Origin: Branchiostoma floridae
Lineage: Eukaryota > Chordata > Leptocardii > Amphioxiformes > Branchiostomatidae
Direction: 5' to 3'
Length of the DNA: 64,000 nt
Assembly: GCF_000003815.2 (NCBI RefSeq)
Contig: NC_049979.1
Span: forward strand, 21,780,518-21,844,517
The position numbers and the translations under genes were made by a program. Positions 36,970 to 48,262 of this stretch are shown piece after piece. The notes beneath the pieces are model-generated. The model was not told the origin of the DNA. It searched no databases and saw nothing but the letters and a program-made list of their open reading frames with translations. Numbering within the stretch: position 1 is the stretch's first letter; each line of letters opens with the position of its first letter.

Positions 36970-38485
36970 GTGAGTTCACAGCTAAAACTCTAGATCATTT
37001 GGATGGATTTGGGTTTGAGGTCTCCATGAAACAAGCCGATTTGCGACACCGTAACACTACGGTAGCAGTATTGCCATTTTTTTGGTAACTATAGATCGAC
37101 GCCACCATCTTGAAGGAAGACACAATCTATTAAATCAGCTGTCGTTTGTTTGCTTAATCATGGTAGCCTGTGTTAAACAAGCTAGGACCACTTAGCTTCT
37201 CACCAATTAGAGCTTAGGCCCTGGGTTGCTATACTGCCTTGGACACTACCTAGGGTTGTGCTGGACTGTTCGTACATGAATGATAAAAGGCTTTAAAGAA
37301 ATTGGTCCTCGAGAGAAGAGGGCAACGACCATCTTAGCCCAAACCACAGACGCCATACTTACTTCACGGGGGTTGTGTCATGTGGACTCTTACTGACAGA
37401 TAACTGTCAATCAGCCTATACAGACTGTGACTCCACACAAATGATCTAGACGACAATGGAAACTACAATACTCATACATGTACAATACAAAATACATGAA
37501 TTTAATTTGAGAGAACGAATCCGAGGGGTACACTAACCTAGTAAGCCAGTTCTAGCAAAGAAGATGAAGGATAACGTTATAATCCACTTCTATGGCCCAT
37601 CTAGAGCAAATTAAGAGCAGTCAGGGAGTGCTATGTTGTAACTACGTTACTCTCTAATAGGGAGGGTCTAGGAACCAACTTGAAGGTACATTTTTATCAG
37701 ACAAAAAATATACTAGATATTACTAGAAAATATGTCCGGAGAGACGTTGTGGATAGGGTTATATCTTCTCTGCCATGAATGACAAAACGCAAAACGGTAT
37801 TTCATACCCCCATGAAAAGGATAACTTCCTCATCTAATCGTCTGTCATACATAGTGAGCTTGTTCTCCCGACCTTCTCCAGACCATGGTTGTGAGTTAGT
37901 CGTAGCGTGGTATTCTTTGGGAAATTGTACAGCCAGTTTGCCTACTAGTCTATAAAAAATTCGTCTGTTCCAGGTGAGTAGGACGTTTGACAAATTCTGG
38001 TCATATTCTGCTGGACCCGATAAGAAAAGCGTACTGCAGCTAGAATAGTATGGGTTCCATGCTGGTCCCGACCAAGCGCCGACCTTGGTTGCCGAGTGGT
38101 CGGGAGCGAAGTCGTGTGGTGGTCCTGAATGTGTTACAAGGGGAGTATCCGGGGGTATCAGCCTTTGATGTCTTCATTGATGAGTACCACAGCCATACGC
38201 AAATATGAAAGGTGTCAGCTACTTATCTAATTTACATCGGCAATGCATATATATCCTGCCATTGTTGTCCAGATGTGATTTAAAATGAACGTCACTTTAT
38301 CTTGAATTGTAACGAATAAATCAAATTATTCCTTTCTTTCCAGTTTGAGAATTGCATACGTGAATATCTATGAACAGATTTTATTGCATTCTATGAGTAG
38401 CAAGTAGACAACCCTTGTAGTTTGTAGTTAGTAATATACACCAGAGTGTTTTAAAATGAACTATATGCATGCATACATTCAGGAC
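36970..38485. other. No gene recognised
   Basis: I see no supported exon or complete element. Near 38050-38120 there is a GGTCGGGAGCGAAGTCG-type stretch related to the repeat at 38486. Confidence 0.45.
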
Positions 38486-38735
38486 CTTGCCTCGACGTTG
38501 GTACCAACCAATTACCAACCAACGTCGCGTAGGCGTGGGATTGGAAATAGCCTGGAATCCTTCCTAATCTAGACCCAGTATGCTACTACGGTTGCATCCA
38601 ATGTGAACAACACTGTCCTCTTTTCCTACCCAACCAGCTCCCAACCACGGATAATCTCATTCACGACCAACTCCCAACCATGATCTGAAGAAGGTCGGGA
38701 GGCCATGTTCGGCTATGTGTGAAAGTACAGTGCTA
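38486..38735. repeat. Repeat with CCAACTCCCAACCA motifs
   Basis: CCAGCTCCCAACCACGGAT (about 38636) and CCAACTCCCAACCATGATC (about 38668) are two related copies, and similar words in inverted sense occur near 38060-38110. The layout suggests fragments of a dispersed non-coding element, but clear ends were not found. Confidence 0.35.
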
Positions 38736-40320
38736 CAGTGTTGGGTCTTAACACTATTACCTCTAACAATGTTTCCTGTTCTGGTTGCCGTGTTATGACA
38801 TTATACATGGCTGCCTGCAAAAGCCTTTATAGGTCAACTTGTCTTATTTCATTTACGAAAGGATTTAGACAGAAACGCATTGCAGACTACCATGTATAGA
38901 AACTACTTACATGACGTCATTTACATTTTGTAGGTAATGATATTATTGGCGAGAGGTATTGATTTTCAGTTGTCTGTTAGAAGGAGCTTTATCATATTCA
39001 TGTAATTTATACTTCCGCCGGAGGGACATATTGAGTATTCCATTAGCATTGTTTCCAATTTCTGATAATAACACAAAGCTCGCGTTTGCTTACGTTTGTT
39101 TAGTCTTTGCTAATGGCAATGATGATTTTATTGTAAATTCCTGCCCGAAGGTTGATTGCGAGTTACGTTTAGTATTCTACACCCCACCCACACACACACC
39201 TTGGTATAGTGCTTCCAAACCATCAACCATTGCCACAGAGCCGCTATCACTGGAATTAAAACACGGGGCACTTTAAATGATAAAACGATTTTCTGTCCCG
39301 TCCAAGGCCACGAAAACTTGGTGTCAGGGAATCAAGCACGGGGTTTGGGTCAGGGACGCCCGTGCATTCGGGATAGCACATCTTCAGCACATCAGCTTGG
39401 AAGTAACTGGGTAGTTGATCCTACAGGTAGACTAGAGGGGATTTGGCAAGAAGCCTTCTTATACCCATCGAATCGATTTCTGCTTTCCTTATACCAAATT
39501 GCAGTGTGTACTGTGTCTGAGTGGATACAAACATGGTAAGCGTCTCCCGTCCAATCCATTTGGTTCTTTCTTTGTCTACATTAAACCATGCACACAGTGG
39601 TTTAAGAACACGGCTTGGCTGTGCGATTCCCCTCGTTCGTTTGCAGTAGGGACATCCCTTGCACGTTCCTAGACTTGAGGAATGATCCTCTTAATACCAG
39701 CCAATATCGAACAGAGGGTTATCGATCATCAACTCACTGATGCGGCGCACTGAGAAGCAATTCATCGTGTACGCACATCACACAAAAGTCTTCTGCAAGC
39801 CTCCAGCTTGTTCAAGCGTGGCAAATCTATTGTCAAGACACCTTTCCATTCCATATGAACAAATTGCTGCAAAAACGCGTAGGTGCGGCCGGTGACATCG
39901 TTATGTTATATTTGTCAAGTCATCAGCACTCCTGGACAGCTAGGTAGACGAAACCCACATCTTAAAACAACTGTCGATGTTCTGTATTTCCCTCAATAAC
40001 ATTACAATGAACATTACATATTTTCAGCAGATTGCTTACATAAGCTAAATTCTGCTTCTTAAACCTGGCATCTTACTCAAAATTAGACACTTTAGCACCC
40101 TCAAAGAAACATTAGGGTTTTTTATTCCCACTTTTGCATAAAGGTGTACGATATGGTCGTCAAATTTCAACATTCCCAGCATGACTGCCATCCGTAACAA
40201 GTACGGTCAGTAATCGTTGATGATAAGTGCATCTAACATCTTTACTGTCACGTTCAGATAAAACGTTCACTAACAACCTCGGTGGAAGTAAGACTTGATT
40301 ATAGGATCTATACGACTCAC
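38736..40320. other. No gene recognised
   Basis: A plus-strand open frame at 38959-39276 (105 codons) begins beside an acceptor-like TGATTTTCAG but starts with TTG, uses AT-rich codons and crosses a CA repeat, so I do not call it. Confidence 0.4.
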
Positions 40321-40563
40321 CAGATAATGTCGGCGTGCGCCTCTAGTGCAGCTGCGGGGAGATCAAGTGCGTAATCCATTGAAACGATGCGGATTTGGGA
40401 GAGGAGTTCCTGGTCCTCCCCAGACGGCGCCTGAGATATCATCCCCTCGCGGGGCAGGCGCCAGGCTGCTGAACTCTGTTCCCTCCGCCCCCCGCCACAT
40501 TCGGAATTCCGGGCACGGACATTCCCCACACAGATAATGACGAGCGCCTGCACTGGTGACCAG
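40321..40563 (-). CDS. Candidate internal exon, unknown product
   Basis: On the minus strand a fair acceptor (CGTTTATATCGCACAG) ends at 40564, and a good donor, ATCTG|GTGAGT, lies at 40321/40320, giving 243 bp. With one leading and two trailing bases, 80 codons are open. The C-terminal half is protein-like (SQIRIVSMDYALDLPAAALE) and the N-terminal half is low-complexity G/R/E-rich. The region is locally GC- and CpG-rich, which reduces stops on its own. A second acceptor (TTGATCTCCCCGCAG) would leave only 31 bp. No domain is recognised. Confidence 0.33.
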
Positions 40564-41128
40564 CTGTGCGATATAAACGCCGTGAAATGAAGGGCAGGCT
40601 ATCCTGCCCCGCAGTACCTCAGGTCAAGAACTGCACTTCGACAGTTGTCGCTATTTATTCTACTTCATTCATCTGACATACAGTAGACCGTGCCTTCTGG
40701 GCAGGGAAACTGTGATCAATACTTGGCTTAGCCTCAACAATTTTAGGTCGGACGGGGGGTGGACATCTGGACCAAGACGACTTCTGAAGGATCATTGCCC
40801 CTCCTGAGGCGAAGATCCTGCCGATTATTTTAAGAATAGTCACATCTGAGTGGCTACTTTTGTTTCTCTGTGAGGCATTACTCGGGTGATGAGTTTTATC
40901 GGGGACGCTTCCACCGCTGAGTCCCAGGAGGCGTGCAGATTGGCAAGTGTTGGTTCAACACCGCTTGGTCAACATTGATGTCAGCCACTCATCCGCGGAA
41001 AAGCAATAGTCCTTTTGATTACATATAGGAAGGCCTATGTGGGATGTCTACTGGTGGGAGGGACGTGCGTTTGGGGTAGATCCCTGATCACGTTTCTGGT
41101 GGATGCACTGGATTAAGGGAAGGGTCAT

Positions 41129-41597
41129 GGTGCTGATTGTGTACTGTAGTTACTGTCAATGGTGCTAAACTGTGTGCTGTAGCTAGTATCAATAGTGCTA
41201 AACTGTGGGCTGTAGTTAGTGTCTATGGCACTGAACTATGTGCTGTATACATGTAGTTAGTGTCGATGCCAAGAAAATGTGTACTGTTGTTACTGTCAAT
41301 GGTGCTAAACTCTTGCTGTAGTTAATGTCCGTAGTGCTGAAATGTGTGGTGTAGTTAGTTTCTATGGCACTGAACTGCGTGCAGTAGTCAGTGTCCATGG
41401 CACTGAACTGCGTGCTGTAGTTAGTGCCCACGGTACTAAACTGTGTTCTGTAGTTAGTGTCCATGGTACTAAACTATGTGCTATAGTTAATGTCCGCAGT
41501 GATGAACTGCGTGCTGAAGTTAGTGCCCATAGCACTAAACTGTGTTTTGTATTAAAATTCATTTCAATGGTTCTAAACTGTGATGTATTTAGTGTGT
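41129..41597 (+). repeat. Minisatellite, 33-bp unit, about 14 copies
   Basis: About 14 diverged units, mostly 33 bp, follow the pattern GGTACTAAACTGTGTGCTGT plus AGTTAGTGTCCAT. Because the unit is a multiple of three, several frames on both strands stay open as 11-residue repeats (for example VVSVHGTELRA on plus and TNYSTQFSAMD on minus). Openness in both directions argues for a non-coding array. It ends four bases before the MITE at 41602. Confidence 0.9.
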
Positions 41598-41601
41598 CAT
41601 A

Positions 41602-41739
41602 TACTGTAAATGCAATGGTTTAATGTTGGCGGTTTTCGCGATGGCAAGTCCACCGCGAACATTTTTCCATGGCAGTAAGAGACTACAGTGCATGGTGCTA
41701 CCGCGAACTTTAAACCACCTCGAACTTACATTTACAGCT
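41602..41739. mobile_element. MITE-like element, family 3, copy 2
   Basis: It starts TACTGTAAATGCAATGGTTT and ends CATTTACAG, the same terminal repeats as 36508-36668. The interior carries paired CGCGAACATTTTTCC and CCGCGAACTTTAAACC motifs. It is shorter than copy 1. It inserted at, or bounded, the end of the minisatellite. Confidence 0.7.
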
Positions 41740-44700
41740 AGCATCTCTTTTTCAATTTGCATTAAGACAAGGACAATAAATGGTTCTACTCTCAAGTTGA
41801 TGCCCTCGTTTCAACAACGCTACATAGAAGCAAAATAACTTACAAGCTATATACACAATAACAATCAAAAAGCAATATCTATAATGACAATCTGTACCTC
41901 AACCTACTACAAATGTATCACCAAATGTCGCAATCAAGAGCTAAACTAATAATACATTATTAAATGTACAAGTACAAAATGGAGTGTTGTGCTTCTATAT
42001 CAACTTTACAGACATGACAATCAGTCAAATAGAGCTAGAAGCGTATCTTTGATTAGCTTGCGACATCATTGATGAAGACTTAGCATTGCACCACTGAAGA
42101 TACATCACAATTAGCTTTATTATCTTGCCTTGTAAAATTAATTACTGCTACATAAACGTGTCTAGAAACTGGGTATCCGTCATAATTTCTTCATTTTACA
42201 TAGAAGTACCGTACCTTTTCTTAGTTTACGTTTTTATGCTACGTGTCTAAGATTTCACAAAAGCGTTGGACACAAGATATGAACTGCCGTCAGTTTTCCT
42301 ACAAGCACAATTACGCAGCTTTTAACGCTATGTTTACGATGCCGGAGGAGGCATAATTTCTTAAAATCAAATCAATACGAATTATTGCTATTACTAACTG
42401 CACATTGGCATATTTTGCACTGTCCTCTCTTGGCAATCCAGATCGAAAGATGGCTAACAAGAAGATACGCGCAATTAGCTGCTACTTTCACACTAATTTC
42501 CACTGTGATGGCCACATTCTCCTCACATGTCCGACTAATATCCGATCCGTTTGACCTATATCTACTGGAGTTATTGGTATTGACCCGCCCTATCTTCAAG
42601 TCCCATCGGGCTTTTCATGTGACCAAAATACAAATGCAGAATGAAATTAAGTATGGATTAATTTGGTGAATCTGTGGCCAGCTGGTATGTCAATACTTGG
42701 ATTGTTTTCAATCTATCCATGACTTTGAACATTAAGGTCGAGAGGTGCGCTATAAAGTGAGACATTATCAACAAGACATTGAAAGTGCCATATGTCCGTG
42801 AGTTGTTGTTTTTGCGAAGATCGTATTTTGTTCATCATTGTGAACTTCTCTCTTATTCTGTCTAATGCATCTTAGCTTTGGCTCTAATGAGGCAACAGAC
42901 TGGTACATAGTTGGGAACTGGAGATAGGAAGTGAGATGATCTATTCTGGGACCTTTGGTCTAGCTTCCTTTTTGTATCCAGGACGTGCCTATCACGTGGA
43001 ATGTAGCCATGTTGGCCTCAACGTCCTATCAGCCTGTAGTTAGCTGTCCCTTCACTTCCTCCCACTCTACCGCATTAAAATTACCTCACAAGTGAACTCA
43101 CAATCAAACGTACACATGTCGGAAACAAATTTCTGTAGATAACCTGTACTAACCTTTATATACTCAGTACATAAACTGAAAAGACAGGCGTCGACTACCA
43201 AAAGCTCGCGCATTTCTTGACTGAACATCCAGTTAGTGACATTTACGAGTATGACGTTAAGGCATGTCTGGTTGCATCTTACAAACTTACATGAAAAGGC
43301 GGTTCGCCAAACGGTCATACTGGATTTCATCATGCAGTAAATAAGACTACATCGATTTCCCATTCCCACCTTGATATTTTGATTCGGTGTATGCCATTAC
43401 ATTAAAATTCAATCACTTTCTTGGAACATTTGCACGTTTTTAGAATAGATTGGAAGAAGTGGGTTTATGATTGGGACATTAGCGTGGTAGATATCATTTT
43501 ATGTGTATGTTTTGCACATTTGCCAGTTGATAAGAAACATTAACTAGCAAAACCCGGGAAACTGTTCTTGTTGGAAAGTGAATCGTTACTGGCGGGCCGT
43601 GGATAGGGCATGGTCGGCATGTGAATGGTGCGATGCCCACGGGAAGAAACGGTTGGCCGGATCTCAGGCAATTTTCTTTTCCGTGGAAGCAGATAATGGA
43701 GGTAGTATTACCTGAGGACGGAAACGAGTCCGTGAACGTGACTCCAACTTCACGCACTGCTTGATAATCAATGTTATTCTTTTTGTATTTGTGGAAAAAA
43801 GTTTGGAAAGCGAGGCATTGGTTCTGACTGGGTGTGCGGTGGCAGTGGCACGAACTTTCCGGTTGTAGGGTTTACCCTTCACGGCCTACCGCGGCAGCGC
43901 TGACAGCCAGTCGGACCAACCTGACAGTCAGGTTACAAATCCGCGTTGATGAACAACCCTGTAACGTCCCACCGTACGCTCAAAACGTCAAAACAAGAAA
44001 TAAAAGGTTCATCTTCTTTGTGCTTTGACAAGATTTCACAGGCGAAGAGTCTGTAGTGGAACCAATACATTCGTCTAGACGCAAATATCGATGTGCTAAT
44101 ACCAACATGATTAACAAGGCATTTATCTACATTAGCAGTTGGCTGAGCTTTGAACACACAAGTTACCCCCCCCCCCCCTTGTAGCAGGTGTTGGTATTCG
44201 CTCACAGATTAGCAACAACTCTTTTATGGAGATAAAATTGCCGTCGAGCGGCAAATTGCGGCTAGTGGCATCAAATAGTCAATTTTTACTGACTGTTTAT
44301 TTTCTTATCAAATACATAATTGAACCCAAACGCATTAAAACGGCAACGCAGTGGCGTTCCAATTGAATAGTGATTTTAGGCACTTTCGGATGTTAGAGGC
44401 AGTTTGGCAAATTGCTTTTTGTCCAGTTCCCTAATGAAACAACTTCACAAAATGTTATAATTTCTCGCAATAACTCTAATCTACACAAATGATTCTATAG
44501 TATCTTTGGGAAGTCTGAAGTCTTGCACGGCGATATGAAACAAACTCAAGAGAAGCGAACATACACCCACAGTCACTTCCATAGAGGGGAGGCTTTACGA
44601 GTTGAGGTTTTTACACGTTCGACATGAAATTGTATGACATCATGTATTCATAGCGTGGGACTGGAGCTCTCTCGGATGTTATTTTCAGGTGATGTACGTA

Positions 44701-45590
44701 TAAGATTTTTCCTTGGCAGGGAGACAATAATTCAAGCACAGTTCGTTGCCAACATAACTCGGCCTGGGAACAAAAATCGATCAAAATTTCATTACAAGTC
44801 AGAATAATTAGAATCACAATGATAGATGGACATGACTTTGATGATAACAAGTCTGTTGATGGTGGGACCTGCGGTTGAGAGTGTTTCGTGGTTGTATATC
44901 TGCTCAAAAAAGTTTGAAACATCTTGTTTAGTCAGCTAAACTTCATATCGCTGTGTCATAAAAAAGGGATTTTCTTCTTTATTTGCTTCCGAAAAAGAGA
45001 ACCCAGCCAAACCAACTCAAGACACAGCCAATGCTTGCTATCAAATCAATATCGTTATGTCAATAGCAAGACAAAATATTAACTTGCAAATAAACCTTAT
45101 TACCATTAACGTTGGATAAATCTGCATGGTATATTCACGCATTTACGTGGGAACTTACTTGTGCAGTCGACACAACCTTGTAGAAATAAGAACACATTTC
45201 ATGATTTAACACATATTCGTAAGTTCATAAACACTGTAATAAATTTACAGGTCATGTCCGCACACAAAGTAAAGCTCTTACCAACAAACTTTCAATCAGT
45301 CCTCAGTTTACTTGACTTAGGCTTCGGGTCAGATCCACTTCAGAAGGACCAGAGGACTGGTCGAAAGCTTGTCTGTTGGTAAGCGCTTTACTTTGTGTAC
45401 GGAAATAATGAGCGAATTATTTCAAACATAACACATCTATACTACGTTCGCCGCCAAAACGCTGACATGAAGTATTTCATTATTTCCTGCAATGTCGTTT
45501 AAAAGCTCGTTTAATTTCTCTTTGTCCTAATGTCCCATTTGTAATCATTGTGTGGAATGATGAACATCACACTTGAAGTTGTGAGAGAGC
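41740..45590. other. No gene recognised
   Basis: I see no supported exon or element apart from a C13 run at 44166-44178. A GC-rich stretch at 43560-43960 is open in several frames without splice support. Confidence 0.45.
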
Positions 45591-45591
45591 C

Positions 45592-45711
45592 TCACGTGAA
45601 GTGTGCTAAATCCTATTCATCACAATTAGCAGTTCAACCAATGGTAGCATGGCAGCGGTTCAACCAATGAGAGAATGGTGTACATTTCTACGTAGTCGGG
45701 GCTATATAAAT
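45592..45711 (+). promoter_or_regulatory. Candidate core promoter: E-box, two CCAAT, TATA
   Basis: In order: a palindromic E-box TCACGTGA (45592-45599); two CCAAT boxes (45638-45642 and 45664-45668) in a short direct repeat, GCAGTTCAACCAATGGTAGC and GCGGTTCAACCAATGAGAGA; and a TATA box TATATAAAT (45703-45711). The spacing is right for a plus-strand start site near 45735. The arrangement is typical of animal promoters and unlike the surrounding repeats. The downstream ATG is at 45801. Confidence 0.45.
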
Positions 45712-45800
45712 TTAGAATAGGTCTATTTTCCTTGGCTGTATATAACACTGTATTGACTGTGTATTTTAGCGTTTCGATTCACTATTCAGTGAGGTTGGCT

Positions 45801-45893
45801 ATGTTGATTGAATATGCAGCTGACAAAGAATCAAGAAACCTTAGTGATTTCACAAAGTTTGTTCACGAAAAACAAAACTTGAAACCCCTGTAG
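45801..45893 (+). CDS. Short ORF after the candidate promoter
   Basis: This is the first ATG after the predicted start site near 45735. It opens 30 codons (MLIEYAADKESRNLSDFTKF and on) and then TAG at 45891-45893. The tail contains a possible donor, CCCCT|GTAGGT (exon end 45888), so it may be a first coding exon and not a complete peptide. The composition is protein-like but too short to place in a family. Confidence 0.25.
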   Translation: MLIEYAADKESRNLSDFTKFVHEKQNLKPL

Positions 45894-46111
45894 GTGGTCG
45901 GAAGTAACAACACTGGACACGTCTCCCTGGGCCCTGTGAAATTTGTTTTTTTTGTTCATAACCGGTAAGCCACCTTCAAGCGTAACACATCAGTTTGTAC
46001 AGTAAGTGCAAGTTGCATAAGACTGGTGGGGCTGATTTGACCCACTCATATCCGAAAAAATCTCTTCTCTACTCCATAAGTGGAGCGGAATCTTTAACAT
46101 ATGCTTGAGAT

Positions 46112-46562
46112 ATGGCTTTCGCAAACATAGGGCCACCCTCTCTACTGCCCATCCGAGAGAACGTTTCTAACGCAATCCAAAGAAGGGCTATGAAGATCAT
46201 AGATATCCCTGAAGCTAACTTGGACAGATACCAGATTCCGCCCCTGGAACAACGCAGGAACGTAGGGGCCCTCACCCTCCTGCACCGCATGTACAGCCAC
46301 GACGCGCCTGCACCACTCTACAGCTTATTTCCTGAACCCTATGTACATCGACGTGAAACCCGCCTGTCAACATCTCAACACTGAAACGCCTTGGAACCTG
46401 TAAAATCATCGACAACATCCCACCGTCCTACCTTCCTCCCGGCCACAACAAAACTCTGGAACTCACTGCCACAGCACGTACGTAGTGACTATTAGGCTAC
46501 AGACAGAAGTTAAGGACCACCATCAACAACCACTTCACTTATCTACGTCAACGCCGTTAAGG
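46112..46562 (+). pseudogene. Decayed non-LTR retrotransposon, RT C-terminal end
   Basis: The frame from about 46112 translates to the conserved C-terminal segment of CR1/Jockey-type reverse transcriptases: NAIQRRAMKIIDI, then PPLEQRRNVGALTLLHRMYS, then APAPLYSLFPEP. After a stop near 46381 the homology resumes in another frame as PTFLPATTKLWNSLPQH (46427 on), and again in a further frame as KLRTTINNHFTYLRQRR, with its stop at 46560-46562. At least two frameshifts and a stop break it. The YADD catalytic region and the endonuclease are absent, so this is a dead 5'-truncated copy. The pattern of conserved words is known for these families; the exact clade is not determined. Confidence 0.82.
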
Positions 46563-47735
46563 ACAGCTGCTAAAGTTGAAGATTGGTGTCAGTTTGCATA
46601 AGTACCCGAAATCAGATACTCATCTGTACAAGAGTCTATTGAGAAAATATGTGTCTTTCCAATGACACAACTGCTAAATATTCAAACCCTGAAACCTTAA
46701 CATTCTAAGTCAGCATCCCTTTCAACATGAAAACCTTGTCTGTGTGACGAAAGCGGTACCATTTCTCACGTACTTGAGGACTTGCCAGCTTGGTATGACT
46801 GCCAATGGTGCATTTCATCCCTAATAGGACACCTCGTGATAAATGAATCGTAAAGATGGTTAGTATTTGATTCAATGACAAATGAGGAAGACACTGTTTG
46901 ACATTAGCAGGAAGAAATTGGCACGCTTCACATGGGTCCTGGCTCTCATGAGCATATGTGATGCTCTTTGTACTAGTGTAAAGGCATGATCATTACAAAT
47001 CGGACGTCAGTGTAAAGAGAATGGAACATGTTTTTCAATAATAAGTGCGATGCTAAAAACACAATGATGACATACATGATCGTCCAGACTTTGAAAAGTT
47101 TAGAATGGATTTTTCCCGTTCAAACCAAGATTTTATTAAATGGATACTTCAAAAGTGCCACTAAAAATATAATTTTCTTTTCAATCTTACTGCTTGTTTT
47201 CATCTCTTGTTGTTTCATAACTTGTTCCACCACAGCACCAATATGATATCCGTGGATTTCAGAAAGGGCTGTTTCTAAAATACATGGACTCAGTACACGG
47301 ACAATTTAGGTATCAAATCAGTCCATTACTTAATTGAAGGTTCAGATCAAATGTAAATTTAGTAACCATTGCGGAGTCAATTACGGTTTACCTTACTCCC
47401 TGAAGTAAGAAACCTTTTATCTTTTCGTTCTTAGATTAGCGGCTGTGAAGAAATAGCCATCAAAGAACGGGTTTCGTGACTACAAATGAAGTCGTTTGTT
47501 TCAGCAGTATCGAAGCAACACAGCGTGTTCTTTTTACCATGGAAACAAATAGCCCGGGCAATGGTGGCACGCAAGGCAATCTACAGTGGGAGTAACACAA
47601 CATTCTCCATTTTACCTACCATTTTCACAAGCTATAAATAAAATGGGTTCATCTGAGGATACGAAGGTAGGCCTGGTGTACACACGCATTTTCTGGGGCG
47701 ATTCAGTCGGCACAGAAAACTTGTGTGTAAATTTG
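46563..47735. other. No gene recognised
   Basis: The first part may be the 3' UTR of the LINE copy. An acceptor (GTCGTTTGTTTCAG, ending 47504) followed by an ATG in a strong context (TTACCATGG, ATG 47539) opens 18 codons only, so it is not called as a gene. Confidence 0.45.
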
Positions 47736-47989
47736 GCCATACGGAGGTTCGTTGTTCCAAGTACGCCTGCGCAGCCAAGTGCATTGTGGGTAACATGTCA
47801 AAGGTGAAGCCCCCTGACTTGTAAACTGTTTTCTTTAAACTTAATAGATGTCCTGACTACGTCTGTATGCTTGCATAACAATGCCAAGACCTGTTTTGTT
47901 TATCTATGAGGCGCCCTCACTTTTGGCATATTACCCACAATGCACTTTGCTGCGCATGCGTCCTTAGAACTATGAATCTCCTTATTGGC
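47736..47989. mobile_element. Fold-back element, family 2, copy 1
   Basis: The arms are about 66 bp each (47736-47804 and 47924-47989). They share GCGCAGC, AAGTGCATTGTGGGTAA and GGAG-TTC blocks in inverted order. The spacer is 119 bp with no coding potential. A diverged partner lies at 60313-60527, and both end GAATCTCCTTATTGG. The TGCGCATGCGC core resembles an NRF1-type site, so copies could act as regulatory sequence; that is inference. Confidence 0.78.
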
Positions 47990-48113
47990 AGCCGCTGATG
48001 AAGCTGTGCCGTTATCGTTCCCGTCATCCCTCATCGGACAGTTCCATTTTCCCGGCGCCCGTATCCTACTCGTGCGTGATATAAAAGCTCGTCTATCTCC
48101 ATGTCCCCCTCAG

Positions 48114-48262
48114 GCTGTCATAGTCTTGCTTTCCGGATTGACACAGGACCACAGCTCGAAATCGACCCTGTCGGCCGCCCCGAAAATTACCTGCTACACA
48201 CTACTCTTCTGCTAGCTTCGACTCCCCACACGTTTCTCCATATGTATGTTCTCTAGAATAAA
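48114..48262 (+). CDS. Candidate terminal exon with poly-A signal
   Basis: A strong acceptor (TATCTCCATGTCCCCCTCAG) ends at 48113. Phase 0 is open for 33 codons to TAG 48213-48215 (AVIVLLSGLTQDHSSKSTLS and on). The phase with two leading bases is open for about 46 codons to TAG 48254-48256, which abuts AATAAA at 48257-48262. Either would suit a last exon. A TATA-like TATAAAAG at 48080-48087 lies only 26 bases before the acceptor, an alternative reading as a promoter. No domain is recognised. Confidence 0.24.

Noticed and set aside
38959-39276. 105-codon plus-strand frame beside an acceptor-like site
   Set aside because: It starts with TTG, has AT-rich codon use, crosses a CACACA run and has no donor or domain.
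41216-41623. 11-residue repeat proteins on plus and minus strands
   Set aside because: They arise from a 33-bp minisatellite that is open in several frames. There is no splice or start support.
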